Of a stretch of DNA of 54,489 nucleotides, positions 7,898 through 15,382 are shown in pieces. Every line of letters begins with the position of its first letter. The first letter of the stretch is position 1. The DNA comes from Cryobacterium tepidiphilum (GTDB taxonomy: Bacteria; Actinomycetota; Actinomycetes; Actinomycetales; Microbacteriaceae). The notes under the pieces were generated by a model, which did not search any database, was not told the origin of the DNA, and saw only the letters and a program-made list of their open reading frames with translations. The DNA is taken from contig NZ_RDSR01000023.1 of NCBI RefSeq assembly GCF_003716325.1, positions 1 through 54,489 on the forward strand. Reading direction: 5' to 3'. The position numbers were made by a program, and so were the translations under genes.

Positions 7898-8590
7898 TCA
7901 GTACCAGCCCATGTCCTCGGAGTGCGCCCAGGCGCCGCAGGGCGTGCCGTACCGACCGCTGATGTAGCCGAGGCCCCATTCGATCTGCGTGCCGGCGTTG
8001 GTTTCCCAGTCGGGACCGGCGGAGGCCATCTTCGAGCCGGGCAGCGCCTGCGGGATGCCGTAGGCGCCGCTGGAGCTGTTCATGGCGTTGACGTTCCAGC
8101 CGGACTCCTTGTTCCAGAGCGAGACCAGGCAGTTGAATTCATCCTCGCCCCACCCGCGGGACTGGACGGCGCCGTAGGCGTACGCCTGGGCGGAGCCGGG
8201 GTCGGGCACGGCCGCGGCGGGCGCCTCGAACGATCCGCCGGACTCCGAGAGACCGGCCGCCGACGAGGGGACCTCTGGCTCGGGCGGCGGGGGCGGCGGG
8301 GGCGGCGGGGCCGCGGTGATCGTGTAGTCGTCGCGGGAGACCGGGTTGGTGTACGAGCCGGCGACCGTCAGGGCCTGCGCCTCCTGGCCGCCGAAGCGGT
8401 CGTGCGCGACGTGGAAGTAGGGGGACGCCGTGGCGCCGGAGTACGGATCGACCACATTGACCAGCACGAACGCGAACGCTGCCGAGAACGCGAAGACGAA
8501 GAGGACCGCGCGACGTCGAGAACGGGGGCGGTGCATCGAGGATGGTGCGAATACCCGGACCGGCTCGTTAACCTTTTGATGTCTACCCAC
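7898..8590 (-). CDS. lytic transglycosylase-like secreted/membrane-anchored protein
   Basis: 230 aa from GTG at 8590. The N-terminus MGRHQKV resembles the MGRH start common in actinobacterial membrane proteins, and the GTG sits 9 nt after a TACAGT -10 box; the alternative ATG at 8536 has no ribosome site. A transmembrane segment lies at about residues 29-46. It is followed by a disordered wall-spanning part with nine consecutive prolines, then a C-terminal lysozyme-like domain (about 140-230) with CLVSLWNKESGW and a closing GYISGRYGTPCGAW region. This domain type is thought to cleave peptidoglycan glycan strands; the Glu in KESGW is the likely catalytic acid. It probably acts in the cell wall. 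Confidence 0.8.
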   Translation of the reverse strand: MGRHQKVNEPVRVFAPSSMHRPRSRRRAVLFVFAFSAAFAFVLVNVVDPYSGATASPYFHVAHDRFGGQEAQALTVAGSYTNPVSRDDYTITAAPPPPPPPPPEPEVPSSAAGLSESGGSFEAPAAAVPDPGSAQAYAYGAVQSRGWGEDEFNCLVSLWNKESGWNVNAMNSSSGAYGIPQALPGSKMASAGPDWETNAGTQIEWGLGYISGRYGTPCGAWAHSEDMGWY

Positions 8591-8599
8591 GATGTTTCG

Positions 8600-8636
8600 A
8601 CTGTACCCCAGAATCCAGATAACGGCCAGATAACGG
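8600..8636 (-). promoter_or_regulatory. promoter with two perfect 11-bp direct repeats in place of -35
   Basis: The 11-bp unit CCGTTATCTGG occurs twice in tandem (8636-8626 and 8625-8615, minus strand). A TACAGT -10 follows at 8605-8600. The place where a -35 should be (8628-8623, TGGCCG) lies within the repeats and is non-consensus. One-helical-turn direct repeats covering the -35 are typical of activators of the OmpR/PhoB response-regulator type. Confidence 0.5.
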
Positions 8637-8667
8637 CGGAGCGCCGCGCGCGCCACCCCGCAGGCGT

Positions 8668-9225
8668 TCAGCGCACGGCGAGCATCACGTCGACGACGGC
8701 GTCGAGGAGAGCGTCGACCTGGGCCTCCTGGTATCCGCCGCGCTGCGGGCGGAACACGCTCGTGCGCACGTCCTCCACCGTGAGGGGGAAGCCGTCGTTG
8801 AAGTACTTGACGACCCGGTTGGCGAACCGGTCGACGTCGGAGCGGTTGTACCCGGTGCCGAGGATGCTCGTGCGGGCGAACCGTTCGCCGGGCTCCCGCT
8901 GCAGCCGGCTCACGATCTCCCGGGCTTCGGCGCGCGCCTTGGCGATCCAGGCCTTCTCCCCCATCGCGGCGGCCTCGCGTTCCCGTTCCTTGGCGGCGAC
9001 GGCGTCTTCCAGGCGCTCCAGCGCCGCGTCAACGTGCTCGGGCGAATAGCCGCCCTTCTGCATGGTGAAAGCCGTCGACCGGATCTCCGCTGCGGCGAGA
9101 CCGTGCCGGTCATCCGCTGCGTTGTAGGCCCGCCGCGCGGCGGCGAGGAAGTCTTCGACCTGCTCAAGGCTGTAGCCGAGCTTGTTCTTGTCGGCGCGGG
9201 GAAAGGTAGTGCTCACGTCGTCCAT
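8668..9225 (-). CDS. DivIVA-domain protein with four GYxxxxVD repeats
   Basis: 185 aa. Four similar units of about 25-30 residues are visible: near 9-35 (KLGYSLEQVEDFL), 46-75 (GGYSPEHVDAAL), 115-140 (GTGYNRSDVDRF) and 152-182 (GGYQEAQVDALL). Each ends in a helix and resembles the DivIVA N-terminal motif. Between units two and three there is a charged helix. There is no long coiled coil, so it differs from classic DivIVA. ATG at 9225 has a GGGGGAGA ribosome site. It sits 43 nt after cdsA on the same strand. Role in polar growth or division is inferred only. Confidence 0.75.
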   Translation of the reverse strand: MDDVSTTFPRADKNKLGYSLEQVEDFLAAARRAYNAADDRHGLAAAEIRSTAFTMQKGGYSPEHVDAALERLEDAVAAKEREREAAAMGEKAWIAKARAEAREIVSRLQREPGERFARTSILGTGYNRSDVDRFANRVVKYFNDGFPLTVEDVRTSVFRPQRGGYQEAQVDALLDAVVDVMLAVR

Positions 9226-9268
9226 TCTCCCCCACCGCCCTGATGGTTGTCGAAGCGTGTTCCCAGGA

Positions 9269-10273
9269 TCAGGCGAAGATCACGTAGAGCGCGTACGCGG
9301 CAGCAGCCGACGGCAGGATCGAGTCGAGCCGGTCGAGGAAGCCGCCGTGGCCCGGAAGCCAGGAGCTCATGTCCTTGATGCCGAGGTCCCGCTTGATGAG
9401 CGATTCGGCCAGGTCGCCGAACGTGGCCGTGACCAGGATGACGGCGCCGAAGACGAGGCCGAACCAGAACGGCTGATGCAGCATGAAGAGGGCGAGGAGC
9501 ACGCCCGCGACGAGGCAGACGAGCGCGGCACCGGCGAAGCCCTCCCAGGTCTTCTTCGGGCTGATGGTCGGCGCCATCGGGTGTTTCCCGAACGACAGGC
9601 CGCTGGCATACGCCCCCACATCGGCCAGGATGACGAGGATGAGGAAGGCGAGCGTCCACCACTGGCCGCCGTCCTGCGTTGTGAGGAGCACGGCGAAGCT
9701 CGCCAGCAGCACCACATACACCTCGATGAGGAACGCGGCGCCGAGGTCGCGCAGCACCTCGCGTCGCGGCATCCGTTGCCCGGGAAGCACCATCAGGGCC
9801 AGGCGCGACACCATGATGAGGGCGATGCCGCCGAAGACGCCCAGGACCTGCCCGGTCGCGCCGCCGTAGAACGCCAGGGGCACGATCGCGACCGCCGCGA
9901 CGCCGACCGGAATGCGCGGGATCGTGCGGCCGGTGCGGCGAAGCGCCTCGGCCAGTTCCAGCGCGGTGAACCCGGCGATGAGCACCGCCAGGACCATGAA
10001 CAGTTCCTTGATGAAGATCAGGCTCGACAGCATCGCCACACCCAGCAGCAGTCCGATCAGGATCGCGCCGATCAGGTTCCTGCCGGTGCGCGCCTCGATT
10101 CGCTCGCTGGTCGCCTCGAACTGGGCCCGGGTGACCTGCACCTGCCGTTCGATGTCGGCGCGGGTGCTCTGCACCTGGCGTTCGAAATCGGCGCGCGTCG
10201 CCCGCACCTGGGCCCGCAGGTCGGTCCGGTTGCTGCGCCGGGGCGGCCGCTCCTGCCCGGGGTCGTGCGTCAT
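9269..10273 (-). CDS. cdsA: phosphatidate cytidylyltransferase
   Basis: 334 aa. CdsA makes CDP-diacylglycerol from phosphatidate and CTP in the membrane, the branch point to phosphatidylglycerol, cardiolipin and phosphatidylinositol. The C-terminal signature (KRDLGIKDMSSWLPGHGG followed by LDRLDS) and SPKKTWEGF are clear, with multiple transmembrane helices from residue 66. The first 65 residues are an unusual soluble extension with about three 11-residue repeats of the form TRAxFERQVQx. ATG at 10273 is 9 nt after the frr stop, so pyrH-frr-cdsA are likely co-transcribed. Confidence 0.95.
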   Translation of the reverse strand: MTHDPGQERPPRRSNRTDLRAQVRATRADFERQVQSTRADIERQVQVTRAQFEATSERIEARTGRNLIGAILIGLLLGVAMLSSLIFIKELFMVLAVLIAGFTALELAEALRRTGRTIPRIPVGVAAVAIVPLAFYGGATGQVLGVFGGIALIMVSRLALMVLPGQRMPRREVLRDLGAAFLIEVYVVLLASFAVLLTTQDGGQWWTLAFLILVILADVGAYASGLSFGKHPMAPTISPKKTWEGFAGAALVCLVAGVLLALFMLHQPFWFGLVFGAVILVTATFGDLAESLIKRDLGIKDMSSWLPGHGGFLDRLDSILPSAAAAYALYVIFA

Positions 10274-10282
10274 GACGGTGCC

Positions 10283-10837
10283 CTAGATCTCGAGGAGCTC
10301 AGATTCCTTGCGCTTGAGGGCGTCGTCGATGCCATCGACGTGCGCCTTCGTGATCTGCTCGAGCTCCTTCTCGCCGCGCGCCACCTCGTCGTCGCCGACC
10401 TCGCTCTTCAGGGCGTCCAGCTCGTCCTTGGCCTTGCGGCGGATGTTGCGCACCGACACCTTGGCGTCCTCCGCCTTGCCGCGCACGATCTTCACGAACT
10501 CCTTGCGGCGCTCGGCGGTGAGTTCGGGCAGGGTGGCGCGGATGACGGTGCCGTCGTTGCCGACATTGGCGCCCAGGTTCGGCGCGTCGCGGATGGCCTG
10601 TTCGATGTCGCGCAGGGCACCCTTGTCGTACGGGGTGACGAGCAGGGTGCGGGCGTCCTGGTTGTGCAGGGAGGCGAGCTGGCCGAGCGGCGTCGGGGTG
10701 CCGTAATAGCTCACCAGGATCTTCTGGAACAGCTGCGGGTTCGCGCGTCCCGTGCGCACATTGGAAAAGTCGTCCTTGGCTGCTTCGAGCGCGCGGCTCA
10801 TTCGGGCTTTGGTGTCGGTCAGGACGTCCGCGATCAC
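10283..10837 (-). CDS. frr: ribosome recycling factor
   Basis: 184 aa, the normal length. RRF with EF-G splits the post-termination ribosome. The family features [19 protein letters not shown] and the C-terminal helical [15 protein letters not shown] region are intact. The start is GTG at 10837 with AGAAGGAG about 7 nt upstream. It lies 30 nt after pyrH and 9 nt before cdsA, in the usual rpsB-tsf-pyrH-frr-cdsA order. Confidence 0.97.
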   Translation of the reverse strand: MIADVLTDTKARMSRALEAAKDDFSNVRTGRANPQLFQKILVSYYGTPTPLGQLASLHNQDARTLLVTPYDKGALRDIEQAIRDAPNLGANVGNDGTVIRATLPELTAERRKEFVKIVRGKAEDAKVSVRNIRRKAKDELDALKSEVGDDEVARGEKELEQITKAHVDGIDDALKRKESELLEI

Positions 10838-10867
10838 GATGGCTCCTTCTGTTCGGCTCCACTCATC

Positions 10868-11599
10868 CTAGTTGGAGACCAGTGTTCCGAGTTCCGCGCC
10901 GCGGATGGCGGCGGTGACATTGCCGCCCGGCGCCATGCCGAACACCTGCATCGGCATCCCGTTGTCCATGCACAGGCTGAAGGCGGTCGAGTCCACCACT
11001 TTCAACCCCCGCTGCAGCGCCTCCTGGTAGGTGATCCGGTCGATCTTCTGCGCCTCGGGGTTGGTGCGCGGGTCGTCGGAGTAGACCCCGTCGACGCCGT
11101 TCTTGGCCACGAGCACCACGTCGGCGCCGATCTCAAGGGCACGCTGCGCCGCGACCGTGTCGGTCGAGAAGTACGGCAGGCCGGCGCCGGCGCCGAAGAT
11201 GACGACGCGCCCCTTCTCGAGGTGGCGCTCGGCCCGGCGCGGGATGTACGGCTCGGCGACCTGCGTCATGGCGATCGCCGACTGCACGCGGGTCGCGGCG
11301 CCCGCCTGCTCGAGGAAGTCCTGCAGTGCGAGGGAGTTCATCACGGTGCCGAGCATGCCCATGTAGTCGGCGCGTCCGCGGTCCATGCCGCGCTGCGAGA
11401 GCTCGGCTCCCCGGAAGAAGTTGCCGCCGCCGACGACGATCGCGACCTCGACCTCCTGGGCGGCCTCGGCGATCTCCCGGGCGAGCGAACTGACCACGTC
11501 GGGATTCACCCCGAGGGATCCGGCGCCGAACGCCTCTCCGGAGAGTTTGAGAAGCACCCTCCGCCTGGCGCGCACCGTTCCATCGACCACTGCGTTCAT
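10868..11599 (-). CDS. pyrH: UMP kinase
   Basis: 243 aa from ATG at 11599, chosen because GGAAGG lies 10 nt upstream; an in-frame ATG at 11626 has no ribosome site. PyrH phosphorylates UMP to UDP in pyrimidine nucleotide synthesis. It is an amino-acid-kinase fold protein: [11 protein letters not shown] near the start, GGGNFFRG for phosphate binding, and [14 protein letters not shown] at the UMP/ATP site. It is separated from tsf by a strong hairpin terminator, so it probably has its own promoter or depends on read-through. Confidence 0.96.
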   Translation of the reverse strand: MNAVVDGTVRARRRVLLKLSGEAFGAGSLGVNPDVVSSLAREIAEAAQEVEVAIVVGGGNFFRGAELSQRGMDRGRADYMGMLGTVMNSLALQDFLEQAGAATRVQSAIAMTQVAEPYIPRRAERHLEKGRVVIFGAGAGLPYFSTDTVAAQRALEIGADVVLVAKNGVDGVYSDDPRTNPEAQKIDRITYQEALQRGLKVVDSTAFSLCMDNGMPMQVFGMAPGGNVTAAIRGAELGTLVSN

Positions 11600-11649
11600 T
11601 CCGCGAGAACCTTCCGTCGTGTCCATAAAAGCTATCGGTTGTCACGCAC

Positions 11650-11688
11650 ACAAAAGGAGACCGGATTGCAGAGCAATCCGGTCTCCTT
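11650..11688 (-). terminator. Rho-independent terminator after tsf
   Basis: A perfect 16-bp stem (11688-11673 with 11669-11654) with a 3-nt loop begins 9 nt after the tsf stop. On the minus strand it is followed by a TTTTGTGTG run. It is the strongest intrinsic terminator in the interior of the window. Confidence 0.85.
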
Positions 11689-11697
11689 CACGTGTGC

Positions 11698-12525
11698 TTA
11701 GGCGCCGACCTTGAAGCGGGCGAAGCCCGACACGGTCACGCCGGCGTCGGAGAGGACCTTGCCCACCGACACCTTGTTGTCCTTCGCGTAGTCCTGCTCG
11801 AGCAGGGCGACCTGCTTGAAGTAGGCGCTGACCCGGCCTTCGACGATCTTCGGGAGGGCGGCCTCTGGCTTGCCCTCGTTCTTCGAGATCTCGGTCACGA
11901 TCTTGCGCTCAGCCTCGACCGCCTCCGCCGGGACGTCCTCGCGGGCGAGGTACTCCGGGTTGGCGAACGAGATGTGCTGGGCGACGCTGCGCGCCGTGTC
12001 GGCGTCGTCACCCGAGTAGCCGAGCACGACACCGACCTGCGGGGGCAGGTCCTTGCTGGTCTTGTGCAGGTAGATCGCGAAGTGCTCACCGGTGACGGAT
12101 GCCACGCGGCGCAGTTCGATCTTCTCGCCCAGGATCGCGGCCTCGTCGTTGATCAGGTCGCCGACCGTCTGGTTCCCCGCGGGGGCGGCGACGGCTTCCT
12201 CGACCGAGGCGGCGCCGGCTGCGGAAACCGCGTCGAGAACCTTCTCGGACAGCGCGACGAACTTGTCGCCCTTGGCCACGAAGTCGGTCTCGCACGCGAG
12301 CTCGATCATCGTCGCGGTCGTGCCGTTGGCTGTGGCGGCCACGAGGCCCTCGGAGGTGGAGCGGTCAGCGCGCTTGGCGTTGCCCTTCGCGCCCTTCAGG
12401 CGCAGGATCTCGACGGCCTTGTCCATGTCGCCGTCGGCCTCGACGAGTGCATTCTTGGTGTCGACCATGCCGGTGCCGAGGCGCTCGCGCAGGGCCTTCA
12501 CATCCTGGAGGCTGATGTTTGCCAT
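11698..12525 (-). CDS. tsf: translation elongation factor Ts
   Basis: 275 aa from ATG at 12525 with AAGGAA upstream. EF-Ts is the GDP/GTP exchange factor of EF-Tu. The conserved N-terminal UBA-like region (LRERLGTGMVDTKNALVE) and the ACETDFVAKGDKF motif of the core are present. It lies 10 nt after rpsB and ends just before a strong terminator, so rpsB-tsf form one unit. The open frame continues upstream of 12525, but that part is rpsB read in another frame. Confidence 0.97.
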   Translation of the reverse strand: MANISLQDVKALRERLGTGMVDTKNALVEADGDMDKAVEILRLKGAKGNAKRADRSTSEGLVAATANGTTATMIELACETDFVAKGDKFVALSEKVLDAVSAAGAASVEEAVAAPAGNQTVGDLINDEAAILGEKIELRRVASVTGEHFAIYLHKTSKDLPPQVGVVLGYSGDDADTARSVAQHISFANPEYLAREDVPAEAVEAERKIVTEISKNEGKPEAALPKIVEGRVSAYFKQVALLEQDYAKDNKVSVGKVLSDAGVTVSGFARFKVGA

Positions 12526-12535
12526 GTGGTTTTCC

Positions 12536-13525
12536 TTACTTGGTCTCGTCGGCGGCGACAGCCTCGGTGGCGACGGCGTCCTCAGCGGGAACACCGACGC
12601 TGGCGGCAATGTCTGCCTCAGCGGCGTGGGTGGTCGCGGCCGCGGTGGTGACCTCGGCGCCCGTGACGCTCTCGACGTCGCCGGCGGCCTCAGCGGCCAC
12701 GTTCTCGTCGGCGACCTTCTCGGTCTCGGCGGAGGACTGCGCGGGGGTGTTCTCACCGGCGACGGCCTCGGAGGCCTGCAGGAGTTCGGCCTCCCACGCG
12801 GCGAGCGGCTCGACCTCTTCGCCCTCTTCGGGCTTCTGGTGGCGCTGGATCAGGCCCTCGGCGGCGGCGTCGGCGATGATGCGGGTGAGCAGGCCGACCG
12901 AGCGGATGGCATCGTCGTTGCCCGGGATCGGGTACTGGACCTCGTCGGGGTCGCAGTTCGTGTCGAGGATCGCGATGACGGGGATGCCGAGCTTGTGCGC
13001 CTCGTCGATGGCGAGGTGCTCCTTCTTGGTGTCCACGATCCAGATCGCCGACGGCGTCTTCGTCAGGTTGCGGATACCGCCGAGGCTCTTCTGCAGCTTC
13101 GTCAGCTCGCGCTTCTGAATGAGCAGTTCCTTCTTGGTGTACCCGCGCGAGGTGTCGTCGAAGTCGACCTCTTCGAGTTCCTTCATGCGCGCGAGGCGCT
13201 TGGAGACCGTCTGGAAGTTGGTGAGGAGCCCGCCGAGCCAGCGCTGGTTGACGTACGGCTGGCCGACGCGCTGCGCCTGCTCGGCGATGGCGCCCTGGGC
13301 CTGCTTCTTGGTTCCGACGAAGAGAATCGTGCCGCCGTGGGCGACCGTCTCCTTGACGTAGTCGTATGTCTTGTCGATGTGCGCCAGCGACTGCTGCAGG
13401 TCGATGATGTGGCTGCCCGAACGCTCGGTGAGGATGAAGCGCTTCATCTTCGGGTTCCAACGGCGGGTCTGGTGCCCGAAGTGCACGCCGCTGTCGAGCA
13501 GCTGGCGAATGGTGACGACGGCCAT
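12536..13525 (-). CDS. rpsB: 30S ribosomal protein S2
   Basis: 329 aa from ATG at 13525, which has AAAGGAG upstream. The S2 core ([19 protein letters not shown], then [11 protein letters not shown]) is fully conserved to about residue 240. A tail of about 85 residues, rich in Ala, Glu, Thr and Val and strongly acidic, follows and makes this S2 longer than the usual 240-270 aa. S2 is needed late in 30S assembly and for S1 or mRNA contact. It is co-transcribed with tsf. The long gap upstream may carry a leader with hairpins. Confidence 0.96.
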   Translation of the reverse strand: MAVVTIRQLLDSGVHFGHQTRRWNPKMKRFILTERSGSHIIDLQQSLAHIDKTYDYVKETVAHGGTILFVGTKKQAQGAIAEQAQRVGQPYVNQRWLGGLLTNFQTVSKRLARMKELEEVDFDDTSRGYTKKELLIQKRELTKLQKSLGGIRNLTKTPSAIWIVDTKKEHLAIDEAHKLGIPVIAILDTNCDPDEVQYPIPGNDDAIRSVGLLTRIIADAAAEGLIQRHQKPEEGEEVEPLAAWEAELLQASEAVAGENTPAQSSAETEKVADENVAAEAAGDVESVTGAEVTTAAATTHAAEADIAASVGVPAEDAVATEAVAADETK

Positions 13526-13824
13526 GAGCCGTTCTCCTTTTCCGACGCGCCCGTGTCGCCGGGCAACGCCAATCGGTTTCTCGTGCCGGTCGGACGACCG
13601 GAACGCCTGGTGCCTGGCACACCTCCGCCGTGGCTTCTCGCGAAGCTGGACCGATGGGAGGTGGAGGCCGAATAGGCACGCGTAGTCAGCGCGCAAAGCG
13701 CTGCTGGAGAGAGTCTAGCACCATCGACGTGCCGTCTTCCTCCCCCGCGCACCGGCCGGACGTCCCATCCACAACAGGTTGGCAGCGAGCGCTGCGACCC
13801 ACGTCATTCCGGCACCATGAGCGG
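13526..13824. other. rpsB upstream region (divergent gap)
   Basis: 299 nt between rpsB (leftwards) and the M23 gene (rightwards). Towards rpsB, a TAGACT box at 13717-13712 could be a -10 without a clear -35. The transcript would then contain hairpins, including CCGGTCG/CGACCGG at 13586-13601. No gene or tRNA was seen. Confidence 0.35.
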
Positions 13825-14799
13825 ATGAGAGTGCGCCGAATCCTTGCCGGCATCCTTCTGGCCGCGATCACCCCGCAAGGCACTCCCCCGCGTGTCACCG
13901 GGGCGGATGCTTGGGTGTGGCCGGCCGACCCGCACCCGGTCGTGCGCGGGTACAAGGCACCGGCGACCGCGTACGGCGCCGGTCATCGCGGCATCGACTT
14001 GGCCTCGCATCCGGGACAGGAGGTCACCGCCCCGGCCGACGGCGTCGTGTCGTTCGCCGGGGTCGTTGTCGACCGGCCACTCGTGAGCGTGCAACTGCAA
14101 GGCGGCCTGCTGGTCACGCTGGAGCCGGTGCGACCCGGTGTGCACGCCGGAGAGCGTGTGGAAGCGGGCGACCTGATCGGCGTGGTGGCGAACGGCGGCC
14201 ACTGCGGGCAGCGCTGCCTGCACCTGGGTGCGCGCCTGCACGGGGCCTACGTGTCGCCGCTCCTGTTCCTGGGCGGAATCCCCCGCGCCGTGCTGCTTCC
14301 GATGCACGGGCAGGCCCGCGGAGCCGCGTCAGGCGCGGGGGTGGGCGGTGCGGTAGGTCTGCTTCAGCCGTTCGGCCGACACGTGGGTGTAGATCTGGGT
14401 GGTTCCGAGGCTCGCGTGCCCCAGCATCTCCTGCACCGCGCGGAGGTCGGCTCCGCCGTCGAGGAGGTGGGTCGCGGCGGTGTGGCGAAGGGCGTGCGGA
14501 CCGGCCGGGCCGGTGCCCGGCACGTCGGCGAGGAGGCCGGCGACGAGGCGGTACACGGCGCGCACGCCGAGTCTGGCGCCGTGGGCGGCGAGGAAGAGCG
14601 CCTGGCCCGGCCGTGCGGCATCCGTTGCCTGGGCGAGCAGGGTCGGTCGTCCCTGGCGCACATAGTCGACGATGGCGGACTGGGCCGGGACGCCGAACGG
14701 GACCACTCGCTCCTTCGCGCCCTTGCCGGTGACGCGCACGGTGAGCCGGTCGAGGTCGACGTCGCCGACGTCCAAGCCCACGAGCTCGGAGACGCGTAG
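13825..14799 (+). CDS. M23/LytM-like peptidase domain protein, C-terminus read into antisense xerC
   Basis: 324 codons from ATG at 13825. Residues 1-25 are a signal-like hydrophobic start. Residues 30-160 form an M23-like barrel with HRGIDLAS (the H-x3-D motif) and VTAPADGVV. The second metal motif, normally HxH, reads CLH, so the first His is replaced; catalysis is doubtful, although such degenerate forms occur in actinobacteria. The recognisable domain ends near PRAVLLPMHG (about 14310). The frame has no stop until 14797-14799, so the last 155 or so residues are the antisense of xerC. Either the stop was lost or there is a sequencing slip. The product is likely exported and wall-associated. 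Confidence 0.65.
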   Translation: MRVRRILAGILLAAITPQGTPPRVTGADAWVWPADPHPVVRGYKAPATAYGAGHRGIDLASHPGQEVTAPADGVVSFAGVVVDRPLVSVQLQGGLLVTLEPVRPGVHAGERVEAGDLIGVVANGGHCGQRCLHLGARLHGAYVSPLLFLGGIPRAVLLPMHGQARGAASGAGVGGAVGLLQPFGRHVGVDLGGSEARVPQHLLHRAEVGSAVEEVGRGGVAKGVRTGRAGARHVGEEAGDEAVHGAHAESGAVGGEEERLARPCGIRCLGEQGRSSLAHIVDDGGLGRDAERDHSLLRALAGDAHGEPVEVDVADVQAHELGDA

Positions 14800-15249
14800 C
14801 GCCGACGCGTAGAGCAGTTCGATCACGGCGGCGTCTCGGAGGGCACCGGCATCCCCCGTGGCGGCCCGGGCGGCGAGGCCGGCCAGGAGCCCGTCCATCT
14901 GGCCATGGCCGACGACCCGTGGCAGCGATCGCCCGGTCTTCGGGGACTTCAGCCGCACGCCGACATCGGCCGGGATAGCGCCGGTGTGCGCCAGCCACTG
15001 GGTGAAGCTGCGGACGGAGGCGGAACGGCGGGCGAGCGTCGTGCGGGCGAGGCCCACCTGGCTGGCTTCCCAGAGCCAGTCCCGGAACAGTTCGAGGTTC
15101 AGTTCATTCGCCTCGGTCACCTCGCGGTCGGCGAGGAAGGCGAGCAGCTGGGCTAGGTCCGTCCGGTACGCGCGCACCGTGTTCGGCGAAAAGCCGCGCT
15201 CGGCGCTGAGGTACAGCAGGAAGCCGTCGAGCGCCGCGAGAAGTGTCAC
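14329..15249 (-). CDS. xerC: site-specific tyrosine recombinase XerC
   Basis: 306 aa from GTG at 15249. The N-terminal SAM-like core-binding domain (LYLSAERGFSPNTVRAYRTD) and C-terminal catalytic domain are complete: Arg in ASALRVSELVG, Lys in GKGAKER, HALRH for His-x2-Arg, GHASLGTTQIYTH with the second His and the nucleophile Tyr. XerC with XerD resolves chromosome dimers at dif. The ribosome site GGAG lies only 2 nt from the GTG, so the start is not certain. It follows dprA after 133 nt. The 3' half is overlapped by the antisense M23 frame. Confidence 0.93.
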   Translation of the reverse strand: MTLLAALDGFLLYLSAERGFSPNTVRAYRTDLAQLLAFLADREVTEANELNLELFRDWLWEASQVGLARTTLARRSASVRSFTQWLAHTGAIPADVGVRLKSPKTGRSLPRVVGHGQMDGLLAGLAARAATGDAGALRDAAVIELLYASALRVSELVGLDVGDVDLDRLTVRVTGKGAKERVVPFGVPAQSAIVDYVRQGRPTLLAQATDAARPGQALFLAAHGARLGVRAVYRLVAGLLADVPGTGPAGPHALRHTAATHLLDGGADLRAVQEMLGHASLGTTQIYTHVSAERLKQTYRTAHPRA

Positions 15250-15338
15250 GGCTCCAGCTTCGGCCACGCGGCGCCGGACCGCTGCGGGACACTCCGCCCG
15301 CGCACGCGTTCGCGGCCCTCCCCGCGGGGACGGCCGCG

Positions 15339-15368
15339 TGCGAGAGCGCTCGCCTGCGAGAGCGCTCG
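15339..15368. repeat. two tandem 14-bp near-palindromic units
   Basis: TGCGAGAGCGCTCG occurs at 15339-15352 and again at 15355-15368, each centred on the palindrome GAGCGCTC. They lie in the dprA-xerC gap (15250-15382), just after the dprA stop. Possible protein-binding or hairpin element; no function known. Confidence 0.4.
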
Positions 15369-15382
15369 ACCGCAGGCACCCG

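Noticed and set aside
8281..8315. G-rich run GGGCGGCGG... as a possible G-quadruplex
   Set aside because: It is explained by proline codons in the wall-spanning linker of the transglycosylase-like protein. No promoter or terminator lies there.
9182..11701. A plus-strand open frame of 839 codons opposite cdsA, frr and pyrH
   Set aside because: Antisense of three conserved genes, with no recognisable domain. The same applies to long plus-strand frames at 2318-4237, 50769-53090 and 52282-54183.
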